A DNA stretch of 35,349 nt, taken from positions 1 through 35,349 of the forward strand of contig DQVI01000016.1 of NCBI GenBank assembly GCA_015661825.1, written 5' to 3'. Shown in pieces: positions 24,544-35,246 of this stretch; position 1 is the stretch's first letter; every line of letters begins with the position of its first letter. The translations under genes were made by a program, and so were the position numbers. Below the pieces are notes generated by a model, which worked only from the letters and a program-made list of their open reading frames with translations, ran no database searches and was not told the origin of the DNA. This DNA is from Novosphingobium capsulatum (GTDB taxonomy: Bacteria > Pseudomonadota > Alphaproteobacteria > Sphingomonadales > Sphingomonadaceae).

Positions 24544-24853
24544 GGGCAGTTCTTTCCTCAAAATCGGCGTAAAGCAGATGGGGAAAGGACGCCTCGGGCT
24601 TGCTCCGTTGGATTGCCGGATCGGCCACATCCTCGCCTGCCAAGCAGGAGAGCGCCACCTTGCCCGGAACGGCAGGTTGGCGTCGGGGCGTCATCCCCAA
24701 CTCTTGATGCTGGGGACGATGTAGCGGTTGCCCGGACCGATTGCAATGCCCGCCCCTTCCCGCAGCCGAGACGGGCAGGACGGTAACCATGGCACGTCGG
24801 CGGAACGCCGATCCGTGAAAAGGGGCGATCAGTGCCCGTGCGAATGCACGCCA
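24544..24853 (-). promoter_or_regulatory. Structured 5' leader upstream of metA (possible riboswitch)
   Basis: These 310 bases between hisN and metA have no convincing gene. On the minus strand they can fold, 5' to 3', as: TCCCCA/TGGGGA (24694-24716, 11-base loop); a 10-bp interrupted stem with outer CGCC/GGCG, then ACC/GGT and GCC/GGC (24653-24682); and, directly next to it, CTC+CCTGC/GCAGG+GAG (24632-24652, 3-base loop); then a small GCCG/CGGC hairpin (24615-24625). The ribosome-binding site of metA is about 60 bases beyond. The sequence lacks the SAM-II and SAM-I core motifs I know. A 34-codon GTG frame (24795-24691) ends in the first hairpin and could be a leader peptide. Confidence 0.5.
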
Positions 24854-25645
24854 TTAATGACCGTGCGAATACCCGGCGGCCAGAGCCTCGATCACGTCGT
24901 CGAGTCGCGCCGGATCGCCCAGCGCGATGACATGGCCTTCCGACCCGGCATGGAGCGGATCGCCGTTCCAGTCGGCCATCGTGCCCCCGGCCCCTTCGAC
25001 CACCGGGACCAGCGCGGCCCAGTCGTGGAGCTTGAGGCCCGCCTCGCACACGATGTCGAGCTGGCCGGTCGCCAGCATCGCATAGTTGTAGCAGTCCCCG
25101 CCCATGACCATGCGGCGATAGTCGGTCTGCGAGGCCAGCGCCATGAAGTGCTCGCCCTCGTGCTGGCTGAAATAGTGCGGGCCAGTGGTGGCGATGGTCG
25201 CCTCGGCCAGCTCGCGGCACGGGCGCGTGCGAACCGGCTGGCCGTTGAGCGTGGTGGCCATGCCCGAGGCACCGACCCAGCGTTCCCCCGCAATCGGCTG
25301 GTCGATCACGCCCAGAACGGGGAACCCGTCGACCAGCAGCGCGATCAGCGTCCCGAAGATCGCGCGCCCGGCCAGAAAGCCCGCCGTCCCGTCGATGGGG
25401 TCGAGCACCCATGTCCGCCCGGTGCTGCCCTCGCGCGTGCCGAATTCCTCGCCCACGATCCCGTCACGCGGGACTTCGGCGGCCAGAATTGCGCGCATGG
25501 CCTCCTCCGCGGCGCGGTCGGCCAAAGTCACAGGGGTCGCGTCCCCCTTGCGCTCGGCACTGACACTGCGAAAATAGGGGCGAATGGCAGCGCCGGCCGC
25601 ATCGGCCAAACGCAGGGCCAGGGCGATGTCGTCATCGAGCTTCAT
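24854..25645 (-). CDS. hisN: Histidinol-phosphatase, inositol monophosphatase family
   Basis: 263 aa. It starts MKLDDDIALALRLADAAGAA with GGGGG just upstream. Metal-binding motifs of the IMPase fold are GIVGEEFGTREG near residue 67, WVLDPIDGTAGFLAGRAIFG near 80 and the C-terminal LHDWAALVPVVEGAGGTMADW near 205. The form DPIDGT-xxF-xxGR-xxFGT is typical of HisN, which removes phosphate from histidinol phosphate in histidine synthesis in alphaproteobacteria and actinobacteria. A general inositol monophosphatase activity (suhB-like) is the main alternative. It is divergent from the AraC-type gene at 25779. Confidence 0.85.
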   Translation of the reverse strand: MKLDDDIALALRLADAAGAAIRPYFRSVSAERKGDATPVTLADRAAEEAMRAILAAEVPRDGIVGEEFGTREGSTGRTWVLDPIDGTAGFLAGRAIFGTLIALLVDGFPVLGVIDQPIAGERWVGASGMATTLNGQPVRTRPCRELAEATIATTGPHYFSQHEGEHFMALASQTDYRRMVMGGDCYNYAMLATGQLDIVCEAGLKLHDWAALVPVVEGAGGTMADWNGDPLHAGSEGHVIALGDPARLDDVIEALAAGYSHGH

Positions 25646-25657
25646 GCCCCCGTGCTT

Positions 25658-25674
25658 TGCCGATACTGCCGATA
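25658..25674. repeat. Tandem TGCCGATA pair in the hisN/AraC divergent promoter
   Basis: TGCCGATA occurs at 25658-25665 and again at 25667-25674, one base apart. It lies 13 bases upstream of the hisN start, in a region likely to contain its promoter. A regulator site or chance duplication are both possible. Confidence 0.35.
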
Positions 25675-25778
25675 TGGTCAAGAAGCCCCTCCCTTTTTCG
25701 TGCGCGCGGGGATAGGCAGCGGCGAAGCGATCCGGTCGCGCGACGGATCGGCCAACCGGTTGGAGAGGCGCACGGGAT

Positions 25779-26735
25779 ATGAATCGCAAGAGCACGCCGG
25801 TTGCCGCTCCGGCTGTCGATCCGGCCATCGCACCGGCCAATGGCGTGACGCGCAAGGGCCAGCCCTTGTCCTTCAACCGCGCCCCGGCGGCCGATCTGGC
25901 ACCGTGGATCGGCCGTTTCTACGTGACCGTGGTCGATGCCCCTGACAACTATGCCCTGCAATGCGGACTGCTGAACGACACCTCGTGCATCCGCATCCAG
26001 TTGCGCGGCGACTGGACCGCGCAGACTCGCGACGGCGGAATTGCCGTGGGCCGGTCGGCGCTGTTTTTCGGCCCCAACACCAGACGGATGCCCATTGGCG
26101 TCAAGGGCCCGTTTTCAAGCGTGGGCGTGGTCTTGCGCCCCGGCGCCTGCCATGCGCTGTTCCGCATTGCCGTGCCTGATCTGGTCGACCGGATCACCCC
26201 GATCGAAACGGTCGGCCTGGCCTCGGAAAAAAGCCTCGGCCTGTTCACCCCCGATGCCTCGCCCGAGGACTGGTGCGTGGCCATGGAGGAGGCCCTGCGC
26301 GCCATGATCGCCCGGCAGGGCGGGCACGAGCCCGATCCGGTCACCGCCCGGTTCGAGGCGGCAGCCCTCGCCGATCCGGCCATCCTCGTAGCCGATTTCG
26401 TCGAGCAATCGGGGATCGAGCAGCGCCGCCTCGAACGAATCGTCCGGCGCGATTTCGGAATCACCCCCAAGCACGTTCTGCGCCGCGCCCGCGCGCTCGA
26501 CATGGCCAGCCACTTGCGCGGCGTGGCCGACGAGGCCGAGGCCGAGACGCTGGCCCTGCGCTACTACGACCAGAGCCACCTGATCCGCGAATTCACCGCG
26601 ATGTTCGGCATGTCGCCGCGCCAGTTCATCAACACGCCCCAGCCACTGATGACGCTCAGCCTCGAAAACCGCCAGTCGCGCCGCCTCGAAATGTCCGAAC
26701 GCATCGCGCCGGGCGGCCTGCGCCCCTGGCAATGA
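25779..26735 (+). CDS. AraC family transcriptional regulator
   Basis: 318 aa. The C-terminal AraC domain spans about residues 195-290. It contains ILVADFVEQSGIEQRRLERIVRRDFGITPKHVL (first helix-turn-helix) and LALRYYDQSHLIREFTAMFGMSPRQF (second, the most conserved part). The N-terminal 190 residues hold a sensory domain with FNRAPAADLAPWIGRFY and RIQLRGDW; ligand unknown. The order of elements is like that of the AraC-type protein at 21730, but the two are clearly different in sequence. Divergent from hisN, convergent with clpA. Confidence 0.88.
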   Translation: MNRKSTPVAAPAVDPAIAPANGVTRKGQPLSFNRAPAADLAPWIGRFYVTVVDAPDNYALQCGLLNDTSCIRIQLRGDWTAQTRDGGIAVGRSALFFGPNTRRMPIGVKGPFSSVGVVLRPGACHALFRIAVPDLVDRITPIETVGLASEKSLGLFTPDASPEDWCVAMEEALRAMIARQGGHEPDPVTARFEAAALADPAILVADFVEQSGIEQRRLERIVRRDFGITPKHVLRRARALDMASHLRGVADEAEAETLALRYYDQSHLIREFTAMFGMSPRQFINTPQPLMTLSLENRQSRRLEMSERIAPGGLRPWQ

Positions 26736-26760
26736 CCTTGCAAGAGCGGGCCATGCGAAA

Positions 26761-26788
26761 GGGCGGAGAAGCTTGCGCTTCCCCGCCC
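26761..26788. terminator. Hairpin between convergent AraC-type gene and clpA
   Basis: GGGCGGAGAAGC and GCTTCCCCGCCC pair around TTGC with one A-C mismatch on the plus strand and a G-U on the minus strand. Short T-runs (TTT) follow on both sides. A bidirectional terminator candidate. Confidence 0.65.
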
Positions 26789-26825
26789 GTTTCATGTGGC
26801 CTTCCGCGCCGATCGCGCGCCGGAC

Positions 26826-29192
<2,367 letters not shown>

Positions 29193-29432
29193 AGGCTCGC
29201 TTTCTTGGGCTCACTTTGGACCATGACGGAAGAATTCCGCCACGGGATGGTTCCCCTTGCGGGAGAAAAGCATGGCGATGGTTAACCCTGGCCAAACCGA
29301 ACCTGTCGGTATTCACGCAGGATTGAATCGCGCAAAAAGGGTTCATGGCCGCCCGGCCTGAAACCGGCTGCGCCACCAGAGCCACACAGCCTATATGGGG
29401 ACGCCGCCCCGCAAGGTGAAGGGCGGCCATCC

Positions 29433-29693
29433 TCATCGTCCGGTTCCCCCGGTCTGGCAGACAGGAGGTGGCGGGGCAGAAGAGGGGGGAGCAGGAGGCG
29501 GCGCCCCGAACAGGGCCTCGGCAGCGGCACGGGTGCGCCCGGCCTTCTCGCGATGGGCGCGGGTCCGGGCGATCTCGGCTTCGAGCAGGGTGATGCGCAA
29601 GGACAGCTCGTCCACCGACAGCGAGTCGAGCGGCTGGGTCGCCAGTTGGCTGACCAAATCGCCCTTTCGGCGCGGAAGGTCGTCTGCGTCCAT
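29433..29693 (-). CDS. DUF1192 family small protein
   Basis: 86 aa. MDADDLPRRKGDLVSQLATQ, then PLDSLSVDELSLRITLLEAEIARTRAHREKAGRTRAAAEALF. This matches the alphaproteobacterial DUF1192 family, whose members are short, begin with a conserved acidic stretch followed by a LSVDEL-type motif, and contain a coiled coil. Function is unknown. The last 20 residues are proline-rich. No clear ribosome-binding site precedes the ATG at 29693. The quinone oxidoreductase gene is divergent across 100 bases. The 240 bases between it and clpA hold no gene I can support. Confidence 0.75.
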   Translation of the reverse strand: MDADDLPRRKGDLVSQLATQPLDSLSVDELSLRITLLEAEIARTRAHREKAGRTRAAAEALFGAPPPAPPSSAPPPPVCQTGGTGR

Positions 29694-29793
29694 TGCAATG
29701 CATAATGTTGGACGGCAAACGCTTGCTGTCAACCGGGTGCATGGGTAGGGCTGTGCGTTAAGCGAAAATGACGTGGAACCTGAGGACGGCACG

Positions 29794-30795
29794 ATGCTGA
29801 AACTGCCCGCCACGATGACTGCCGTAGGCTTCGAAGCCCCGGGCGCACCCGATGTGCTGCGCCCCGAAACATTGCCTGTGCCCGTGCCCGGCCCCGGACA
29901 AGTGCTGGTCCGGGTCGCCTTTGCCGGGGTCAACCGTCCCGATGTGGTCCAGCGACAGGGGTTCTATCCGGCCCCGCCGGGCGCCTCGCCGATTCCCGGC
30001 CTGGAAATCGCAGGCACCGTTGCCGCGCTGGGCGAAGGGGTAACCAGCCTTGTCCCCGGCCAGCAGGTCTGCGCGCTGGTCTCGGGCGGGGGCTATGCCC
30101 AATATTGCCTCGCCCGGGCCGATCACTGCCTGCCCGTGCCCGAGAGCCTTCCGCTCGACCAGGCCGCCGCCCTGCCCGAAACGCTGTTCACCGTCTGGCA
30201 CAACGTGTTCGAGCGCGGCTGGGCCTGCGAGGGGGAAACCCTGCTGGTTCACGGCGGCACCAGCGGCATCGGCTCGATGGCGATCATGCTGGGCAAGCTG
30301 TTCGGGCTGACCGTCATCGTCACCTGCGGCGGGCCGGACAAGTGCGCGGCGGCCCTGCGCATCGGCGCGGACCATGCCATCGACTACAAGGCCAGCGATT
30401 TCGTCGAGGAAGTCAAGACTATCACCGGTGGCAAGGGCGTGGAAATCGTGCTCGACATGGTGGCGGGCGACTATGTCGCGCGCAACATGAAGTGCCTGGC
30501 CATGGATGGCCGCCATGTGACCATCGCGGTTCAGGGCGGGGTCAAGGCCCAGATCAACATGGCCCAGGTCATGACCCGGCGCCTCACCCTCACCGGATCG
30601 ACGCTGCGCGCGCGCTCCGACAGCTTCAAGGCCCTGCTCACGGCAGAAATCCTCCAGACGGTCTGGCCGCTGGTCGCCCAGGGCAAGCTGCGCCCGATCA
30701 TGGACCAGGCCTTCGCCCTGGAAGAGGCCGCCGCTGCCCACACGCGAATGGAAGCAGGCACTCATATCGGCAAGATCGTGCTCGCGGTGGCCTGA
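29794..30795 (+). CDS. NAD(P)H-quinone oxidoreductase, MDR superfamily (PIG3 type)
   Basis: 333 aa zinc-independent medium-chain reductase. N-terminal substrate domain has RVAFAGVNRPDVVQRQGFYP and PIPGLEIAGTVAALGEGV; the NADP-binding Rossmann segment is LLVHGGTSGIGSMAIMLGKLFG near residue 150, followed by VIVTCGGPDKCAAALRIGADHAIDY. This pattern is that of human PIG3 (TP53I3) and bacterial quinone reductases, which perform one- or two-electron reduction of quinones. I chose ATG at 29794 because GAGGAC lies 6 bases upstream; a GTG at 29773 would add seven residues without a site. Physiological acceptor unknown. Confidence 0.9.
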   Translation: MLKLPATMTAVGFEAPGAPDVLRPETLPVPVPGPGQVLVRVAFAGVNRPDVVQRQGFYPAPPGASPIPGLEIAGTVAALGEGVTSLVPGQQVCALVSGGGYAQYCLARADHCLPVPESLPLDQAAALPETLFTVWHNVFERGWACEGETLLVHGGTSGIGSMAIMLGKLFGLTVIVTCGGPDKCAAALRIGADHAIDYKASDFVEEVKTITGGKGVEIVLDMVAGDYVARNMKCLAMDGRHVTIAVQGGVKAQINMAQVMTRRLTLTGSTLRARSDSFKALLTAEILQTVWPLVAQGKLRPIMDQAFALEEAAAAHTRMEAGTHIGKIVLAVA

Positions 30796-30884
30796 AAAGG
30801 CTCCGAAATGCGGGCAATCACGCCCGCCTCGCGCAAAAGACCTTGCCGTTTGACGCCTGCTGGCTTACATCCTCGCGCAAGAGT

Positions 30885-30907
30885 GGCCGCTCCGCGATGG
30901 GGCGGCC
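30885..30907 (+). terminator. Possible terminator after the quinone oxidoreductase
   Basis: GGCCGCTCC and GGGGCGGCC pair (one G-U) around GCGAT and are followed by a weak T-rich tail. It lies about 90 bases after the gene and before trcR. A second small hairpin, GCGGGC/GCCCGC, sits at 30810-30827. Confidence 0.4.
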
Positions 30908-30995
30908 CTTATTGTTTCCGCGCTGATTTCGGCCCTTTCGCCCACGCTTTGTCTCGTGCAAATCTGGGCACCGGGACAACAAGAGGACCACCGCC

Positions 30996-31706
30996 GTGAG
31001 CAACCAGCCCACGTATCCGCTGATGCCGCATGCCACCGCTTCGTGGCTTGTCGACAATACGGCGCTGACTTTCGAGCAGATCGCCGAATTCTGCGGGCTG
31101 CACATCCTCGAAGTGCAGGCCATGGCCGACGATCTGGCCGGCGCCAAGTATACCGGGCGCAACCCGCTGCACTCGGGCGAACTGACCCAGGCCGAAATCG
31201 ACCGCGGCCAGACCAGCCCCGAATATCGCCTGAAGATGCAGCGCGCGCCGCTCGCCGTGAGCCGCACCAAGGGCCCGCGCTACACCCCGGTGTCCAAGCG
31301 CCAGGACAAGCCCGACGGCATCGCCTGGATCCTGCGCCACCACCCGGAAATCTCCGATGCGCAGATCGGCAAGCTGATCGGCACCACGCGCACGACGATC
31401 GCGGCGATTCGCGACCGCAGCCACTGGAACATCGGCAACATCAACCCCAAGGACCCGGTGACGCTGGGCCTGTGCTCGCAGCGCGAACTCGACATGCTGG
31501 TGAGCAAGGCCTCCAAGCGCGCCGGCGCCCCGGCGGACGAGGAACTGCCGGGCACCGACCGCCTCGGCTCCGACCGCGACGCCCTGATCGAGGAACTGCG
31601 CGCCGAGCGCGAGGCCCACACCAAGGCCCTGTCCGAAGCGGCCCAGCACGCCGAAGCCATGGCCTGGCTGGAAGCCCGCCGCGCCGAAGGCATCTCGGAC
31701 AGCTGA
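30996..31706 (+). CDS. trcR: Cell cycle transcriptional regulator TrcR (DUF1013)
   Basis: 236 aa, GTG start after an AGAGGA site. The conserved start SNQPTYPLMPHATASWLVDNTALTFEQIAEFCGLH matches the alphaproteobacterial DUF1013 family, annotated TrcR in Caulobacter. A helix-turn-helix near residues 113-140 (ISDAQIGKLIGTTRTTIAAI) supports DNA binding, and the C-terminal part (ELRAEREAHTKALSEAAQ) is a coiled coil. Family members are linked to cell-cycle-dependent transcription; the exact targets here are unknown. It has its own promoter region and a strong terminator right after it. Confidence 0.9.
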   Translation: MSNQPTYPLMPHATASWLVDNTALTFEQIAEFCGLHILEVQAMADDLAGAKYTGRNPLHSGELTQAEIDRGQTSPEYRLKMQRAPLAVSRTKGPRYTPVSKRQDKPDGIAWILRHHPEISDAQIGKLIGTTRTTIAAIRDRSHWNIGNINPKDPVTLGLCSQRELDMLVSKASKRAGAPADEELPGTDRLGSDRDALIEELRAEREAHTKALSEAAQHAEAMAWLEARRAEGISDS

Positions 31707-31732
31707 GCCCGTTCGGCCCTGTAGCAAAACAC

Positions 31733-31770
31733 AAAAAAGGCCGTCCGCAGCGATGCGGGCGGCCTTTTTT
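31733..31770 (+). terminator. Rho-independent terminator of trcR
   Basis: AAAAAAGGCCGTCCGCA and TGCGGGCGGCCTTTTTT pair with a single mismatch around GCGA and end in six T. The A-run on the left makes it usable in both directions. Confidence 0.92.
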
Positions 31771-31781
31771 ATTTATTCCCG

Positions 31782-31886
31782 CCCCTCCGTCAGGCCTTCG
31801 GCCTGCCACCTCCCCATTTCATGGGGAGGATCTTGAGGTCCTCCCCGCTTGCGGGGAGGTGGCAGCCCGAAGGGCTGACGGAGGGG
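31782..31886. repeat. Compound inverted repeat between trcR and the CBS gene
   Basis: Outer arms 31782-31815 and 31853-31886 match in 32 of 34 positions. Each arm also holds its own small hairpin (CAGGCC-TT-CGGCCTG type), and the centre has GGGGAGGA/TCCTCCCC. The two differing positions are opposite each other inside the small hairpin (G/C for C/G), so each arm's own fold is kept. Such CCCTCCGTCAGSCCTTCGG-type palindromes are typical intergenic repeats of sphingomonads. Confidence 0.8.
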
Positions 31887-31899
31887 AAATAGAGCGCGA

Positions 31900-32331
31900 T
31901 CAGGCCGACTGGATATAGCTGCGCATGGCGTCCGCCTCGGCCTCGATCCGGTCGAGACGATGCTTCACCAGATCGCCGATCGAGATGAAGGCTACCATCT
32001 TCCCGTCCTCGATCACCGGCAGGTGGCGGAACCGGCGATGCGTCATCAGGGCAAGGGCGTCCATGACCGCGATGTCGGGCGTGACCGTCACCACCGAAGC
32101 GGTCATCACCGCGCTGACCGGCAGACGCAACGCATCGTCGCCATGGTCCTTGAGCGCCCGGATCACGTCACGTTCGGAAAAAACACCGGCCACCGGGCCA
32201 TTCCCGTCGAGAACGGGCAATGCACCGATCTTGTGTGCGGTCAGGACTTCAATAGCGTCGGCCACCGTGTCTGCGGCATGGATGGCCCATACTTGTCCGT
32301 TACGATCATCGATCAATCGAGCAATGGTCAT
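31900..32331 (-). CDS. CBS domain-pair protein
   Basis: 143 aa made of two tandem CBS domains. The first has ADTVADAIEVLTAHKIGALPVLDGNGPVAGVFSERD (about 18-53); the second has DIAVMDALALMTHRRFRHLPVIEDGKMVAFISIGDLVKHRL (about 85-125). CBS pairs bind adenine nucleotides or other ligands and sense energy state. Stand-alone proteins of this size are common in alphaproteobacteria and their partner is usually unknown. GAGGAG lies 8 bases before the ATG. It is the only gene of a short unit between the palindromic repeat and the TonB-dependent receptor gene. Confidence 0.9.
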   Translation of the reverse strand: MTIARLIDDRNGQVWAIHAADTVADAIEVLTAHKIGALPVLDGNGPVAGVFSERDVIRALKDHGDDALRLPVSAVMTASVVTVTPDIAVMDALALMTHRRFRHLPVIEDGKMVAFISIGDLVKHRLDRIEAEADAMRSYIQSA

Positions 32332-32524
32332 GATGCTGGCTCCTCTTCCCGACGGGTGGTTTTGACCTCCTCGTGTTCACATGGATCATGACACGTTCCG
32401 GGCGAAGGGCAAGAGCTATCCCGAAGACCTAGGTATTGGCGCAGCCCTTGCCTTCACGCGCCTTTCAGGCCCCACCACTGTCAAGCCCGCAAGAGCGACC
32501 TTGGTGCCATGCGCCCCCCTCCCC

Positions 32525-34750
32525 TCAATAGTTCACGCTGAAGCGCACGCCATAGCTCGCCGGGCGGGCGGGCTGGGCAATATCGGCGCTGGTGAAGAAG
32601 TTGCGCGTGAGATCGTACTTCTCGTTGAAGATGTTGCGTCCCCACAGCGCCAGATTCCACTTGCCGTTGGCCGGGGCCAGCGACAGCTCGGCGTTGATCA
32701 CCACATAGGCGCCGATGTCATAGGTCGTGCCCAGCCACGAAGGGTATTTCGAGCGATAGGTGAACGTCGTGGAGGGCGTCACCACGAATCCGGCCACGGG
32801 CCGGGCATAGCTGAGCCCACCGCCCCACGACCACTGGGGGAAGGGAATCGGGGTATGCGACTTGTCGGTATAGACCGGCCCGCCCGCCGCGCGCGAGGCG
32901 GCCACGTCGAGATCCTGGAAATCGAGGTACTTGCCCTCGCTATAGCTCAGGTACTGGTTGATCGAGAGTCCCTTGGCCGGGGTCAGCACGAGTTCCAGCT
33001 CGCCGCCCAGCACGCGCGACTTGTCGGCATTGGTGAAGCGCCCCACCGGCCCGTTGGCACCCCAGACCGCCGAGAGCACCTGCTGGTCGTGATAGTCGTA
33101 ATAATACGCCGATCCATTGATCTGGACGATGGGCAAGGGGTTGGCCTTGAAGCCCACTTCGTAAGCGTTGATCTTTTCCGGCCTGAACGGCTGGATGCCC
33201 GAGGAATTGCCGGTGTTGTAGGTGGTGAACCCGCCCGACTTGGTGCCCCGGCTGGCCGAGGCATAGACCATGACATGGGCCGCGGGCGTATATTGCAGCG
33301 CGACCTTGCCGGTGAACGGGTCCATCGCGGTGTCCACCGATGTCGGCGGCAGCGCAGTGGCCCCGCCAAAGGCGCTGCCAAAGCCGTCGAGCGCGCGCGT
33401 TTCATGTTCGTAGCGCAGGCCCAGGATCGCGCGCAGCCGGGGGGTGAACTGGTATTCGGCCTGACCGAACACGCTGACCGACTCGACCGCCTGCGCATAA
33501 TTGACCCGCGCATAGGTGCCGTAAATATCGAGGAAGTCGGAAAAATAGCGCTCGTTCAGGTGCTGCTGCGAATAATAGACCCCGGCCACCCAGGTCAGCG
33601 GGCCGGGCTTCGAATTGCTCAGCCGCGCCTCCTGCGCGAAGACCTTGACCTTCGAGCCGAAGAACGTGTCCGCCTCGATCGAGGCGCTGGCGTCCCAGTC
33701 GCCGAACTGTTCGCGGCTGAGCCAGTCGTAGGAGGTGATGCTGGTGAACGTGACCGGCCCGAAATCGTAGGCCACATTGGCCGAGACGCCCCAGGTGCGG
33801 TTGTTGACGCCCGGCTTGGAACGGGCGGTCAGGTCGGTATCGGCGATGAGCTGGGGCGAGACACCCCAGCCGGTCGCGTTGCGATCCGTATCGGCCGGAA
33901 TCGTCGGCCCGGCCCCGCCCCGCGTGTGCAGCGGGTTGAGCAGGTAGAGCCCGGTCGCCTCGGACGTGTCGCGGCCATAGTGGAAATCGAGCAGCATCGT
34001 GAGCCCGCTGCCGCGCGGCGCCACCTGCAACAGCGCGCGTCCGCCCCAGCGGTTGGCATCCCCCAGCGAGGCGCCGGTATCGCGGTTATGCTGGAAGGCC
34101 CCGCCCTGCTGCGTCGCGCCTGCCAGACGCAGCGAGACCCCGTCGGCCAAGGGGCCCGAGACATAGGCCTCGCCATTGAAGGCGCCGAACCGGCCATATT
34201 CGAGGGTGCCGCCCGCATGGAGCGTATCGGTCGGGCGGTTGGTCACGAAATTGATCGCGCCGCCGGTCGTGTTGCGGCCATAGAGCGTGCCTTGCGGCCC
34301 GCGCAGCACCTCGACCCGCGCCACGTCGAAGATCAGCCCCTGCGTCATGATCGGGACCGGGTAGGCCACTTCGTTCACATAGACGCCGACCGTGGGCGAA
34401 TTGTTCGAGGCATAGTCCTGAAAGCCCACGCCGCGCAGGCGGAACTGCGGCGCGCCGCCGCCAAAGGCCGGCTCGACCTGAAGCGCGGGAACCGCATCCT
34501 GCAACTGGTTGACGTTGGTGATCCCGCGTTCGCGGAGCATGTCCTGCCCCACCACGCTCAGCGCGATGCCCACATCCTGCGCCGACTGTTCGCGGTGCTG
34601 GGCGGTGACGACGATCGGGGAAGATGCCGGGGCTTCCGGCTCCGACCCGGCATCGGCTGATGCCGTTTCGGCCATGGCCGGTGCGGCAAGACCCCACGCA
34701 ATGGCACTCATGGCGGCACACATGGCCGTACCGTACGTCGAACGCATCAT
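32525..34750 (-). CDS. TonB-dependent outer membrane receptor
   Basis: 741 aa. A signal peptide (MMRSTYGTAMCAAMSAIAW...APAMA) is followed by a TonB box-like SSPIVVTAQHRE. The plug domain is near residues 50-160 with NVNQLQDAVPALQ and VEVLRGPQGTLYGRNTTGGAINFVTNRP. The beta-barrel half ends in the expected aromatic sequence PASYGVRFSVNY. No N-terminal STN signalling domain is present. The wording of the plug (RGPQGTLYGRNTTGGAIN) is that of the large sphingomonad group of receptors, whose ligands range from siderophores to plant compounds; the ligand is not predictable. GGAGGGAG precedes the ATG at 34750 (a second ATG follows at once). Confidence 0.93.
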   Translation of the reverse strand: MMRSTYGTAMCAAMSAIAWGLAAPAMAETASADAGSEPEAPASSPIVVTAQHREQSAQDVGIALSVVGQDMLRERGITNVNQLQDAVPALQVEPAFGGGAPQFRLRGVGFQDYASNNSPTVGVYVNEVAYPVPIMTQGLIFDVARVEVLRGPQGTLYGRNTTGGAINFVTNRPTDTLHAGGTLEYGRFGAFNGEAYVSGPLADGVSLRLAGATQQGGAFQHNRDTGASLGDANRWGGRALLQVAPRGSGLTMLLDFHYGRDTSEATGLYLLNPLHTRGGAGPTIPADTDRNATGWGVSPQLIADTDLTARSKPGVNNRTWGVSANVAYDFGPVTFTSITSYDWLSREQFGDWDASASIEADTFFGSKVKVFAQEARLSNSKPGPLTWVAGVYYSQQHLNERYFSDFLDIYGTYARVNYAQAVESVSVFGQAEYQFTPRLRAILGLRYEHETRALDGFGSAFGGATALPPTSVDTAMDPFTGKVALQYTPAAHVMVYASASRGTKSGGFTTYNTGNSSGIQPFRPEKINAYEVGFKANPLPIVQINGSAYYYDYHDQQVLSAVWGANGPVGRFTNADKSRVLGGELELVLTPAKGLSINQYLSYSEGKYLDFQDLDVAASRAAGGPVYTDKSHTPIPFPQWSWGGGLSYARPVAGFVVTPSTTFTYRSKYPSWLGTTYDIGAYVVINAELSLAPANGKWNLALWGRNIFNEKYDLTRNFFTSADIAQPARPASYGVRFSVNY

Positions 34751-35246
34751 GGCTGGCTCCCTCCTGTTATCCCGCCTGCCCGATGATGCAGGCAGGGTGC
34801 CCCCCTGTTCAGAGGATGCCCTTCGGGCGCTCTCCCTCTGGCCCGGATAGCCGGCATGGCGCCTCGCACCACCTTGCGACAACCGGGCCAGTTCGCTTAT
34901 GCAGTTGTTCCGATTATGAAAGTGCAGTTCGGGATTTTTGCACCGGTCTCTTTGCCCCTGTTGCAGGACCGGCCCCGATACCCAACAGAGTGTGGGCAAG
35001 CGCCCTGTCCTGCAAGACCGTTATTTCCCGCCCGGCCTTTCGGGCCGCGCGATCGGGGGATGGTTCAGGGCCGCAGCTCCTGCCTCGACAGGGAATCATG
35101 ATGATCAATATCCGCTATCGGATGCAACGGAAAAACAGGACAAAAAACAGGCTTGCGAGTGCGGGAGACACGATTTCTATTCGCAGCATGCCGGCCAGTC
35201 TCCAAACCTTGCGGCCTGCGACGGCCCAGACCCGAAGGAACCCACG
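34751..35246. promoter_or_regulatory. Divergent 496-base intergenic region between the receptor and a Tat-exported protein
   Basis: No gene is supported here. It must contain promoters for both divergent genes. TTGCAGGAC (34961-34969) and GTCCTGCAA (35007-35015) form a perfect 9-bp inverted repeat with 37 bases between. TGCAGTT occurs twice in a short space: 34902-34930 reads TGCAGTTGTTCCGAT then TGCAGTTCGGGAT. These are candidate operator sites for a regulator of both genes. There is no clear Fur box. Confidence 0.45.

Noticed and set aside
24694..24716. SAM-I riboswitch suggested by ATCAAGAG in the metA leader
   Set aside because: Only that octamer resembles SAM-I; the rest of the core (GGCCC, GAAACC, CGGCAACC arrangement) is missing.
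29193..29432. Possible clpS between clpA and the DUF1192 gene
   Set aside because: No frame long enough and no ClpS-like sequence on either strand.
34914..35108. 64-codon minus-strand frame upstream of the TonB receptor
   Set aside because: No ribosome-binding site or recognisable family; base use does not differ from the intergenic background.
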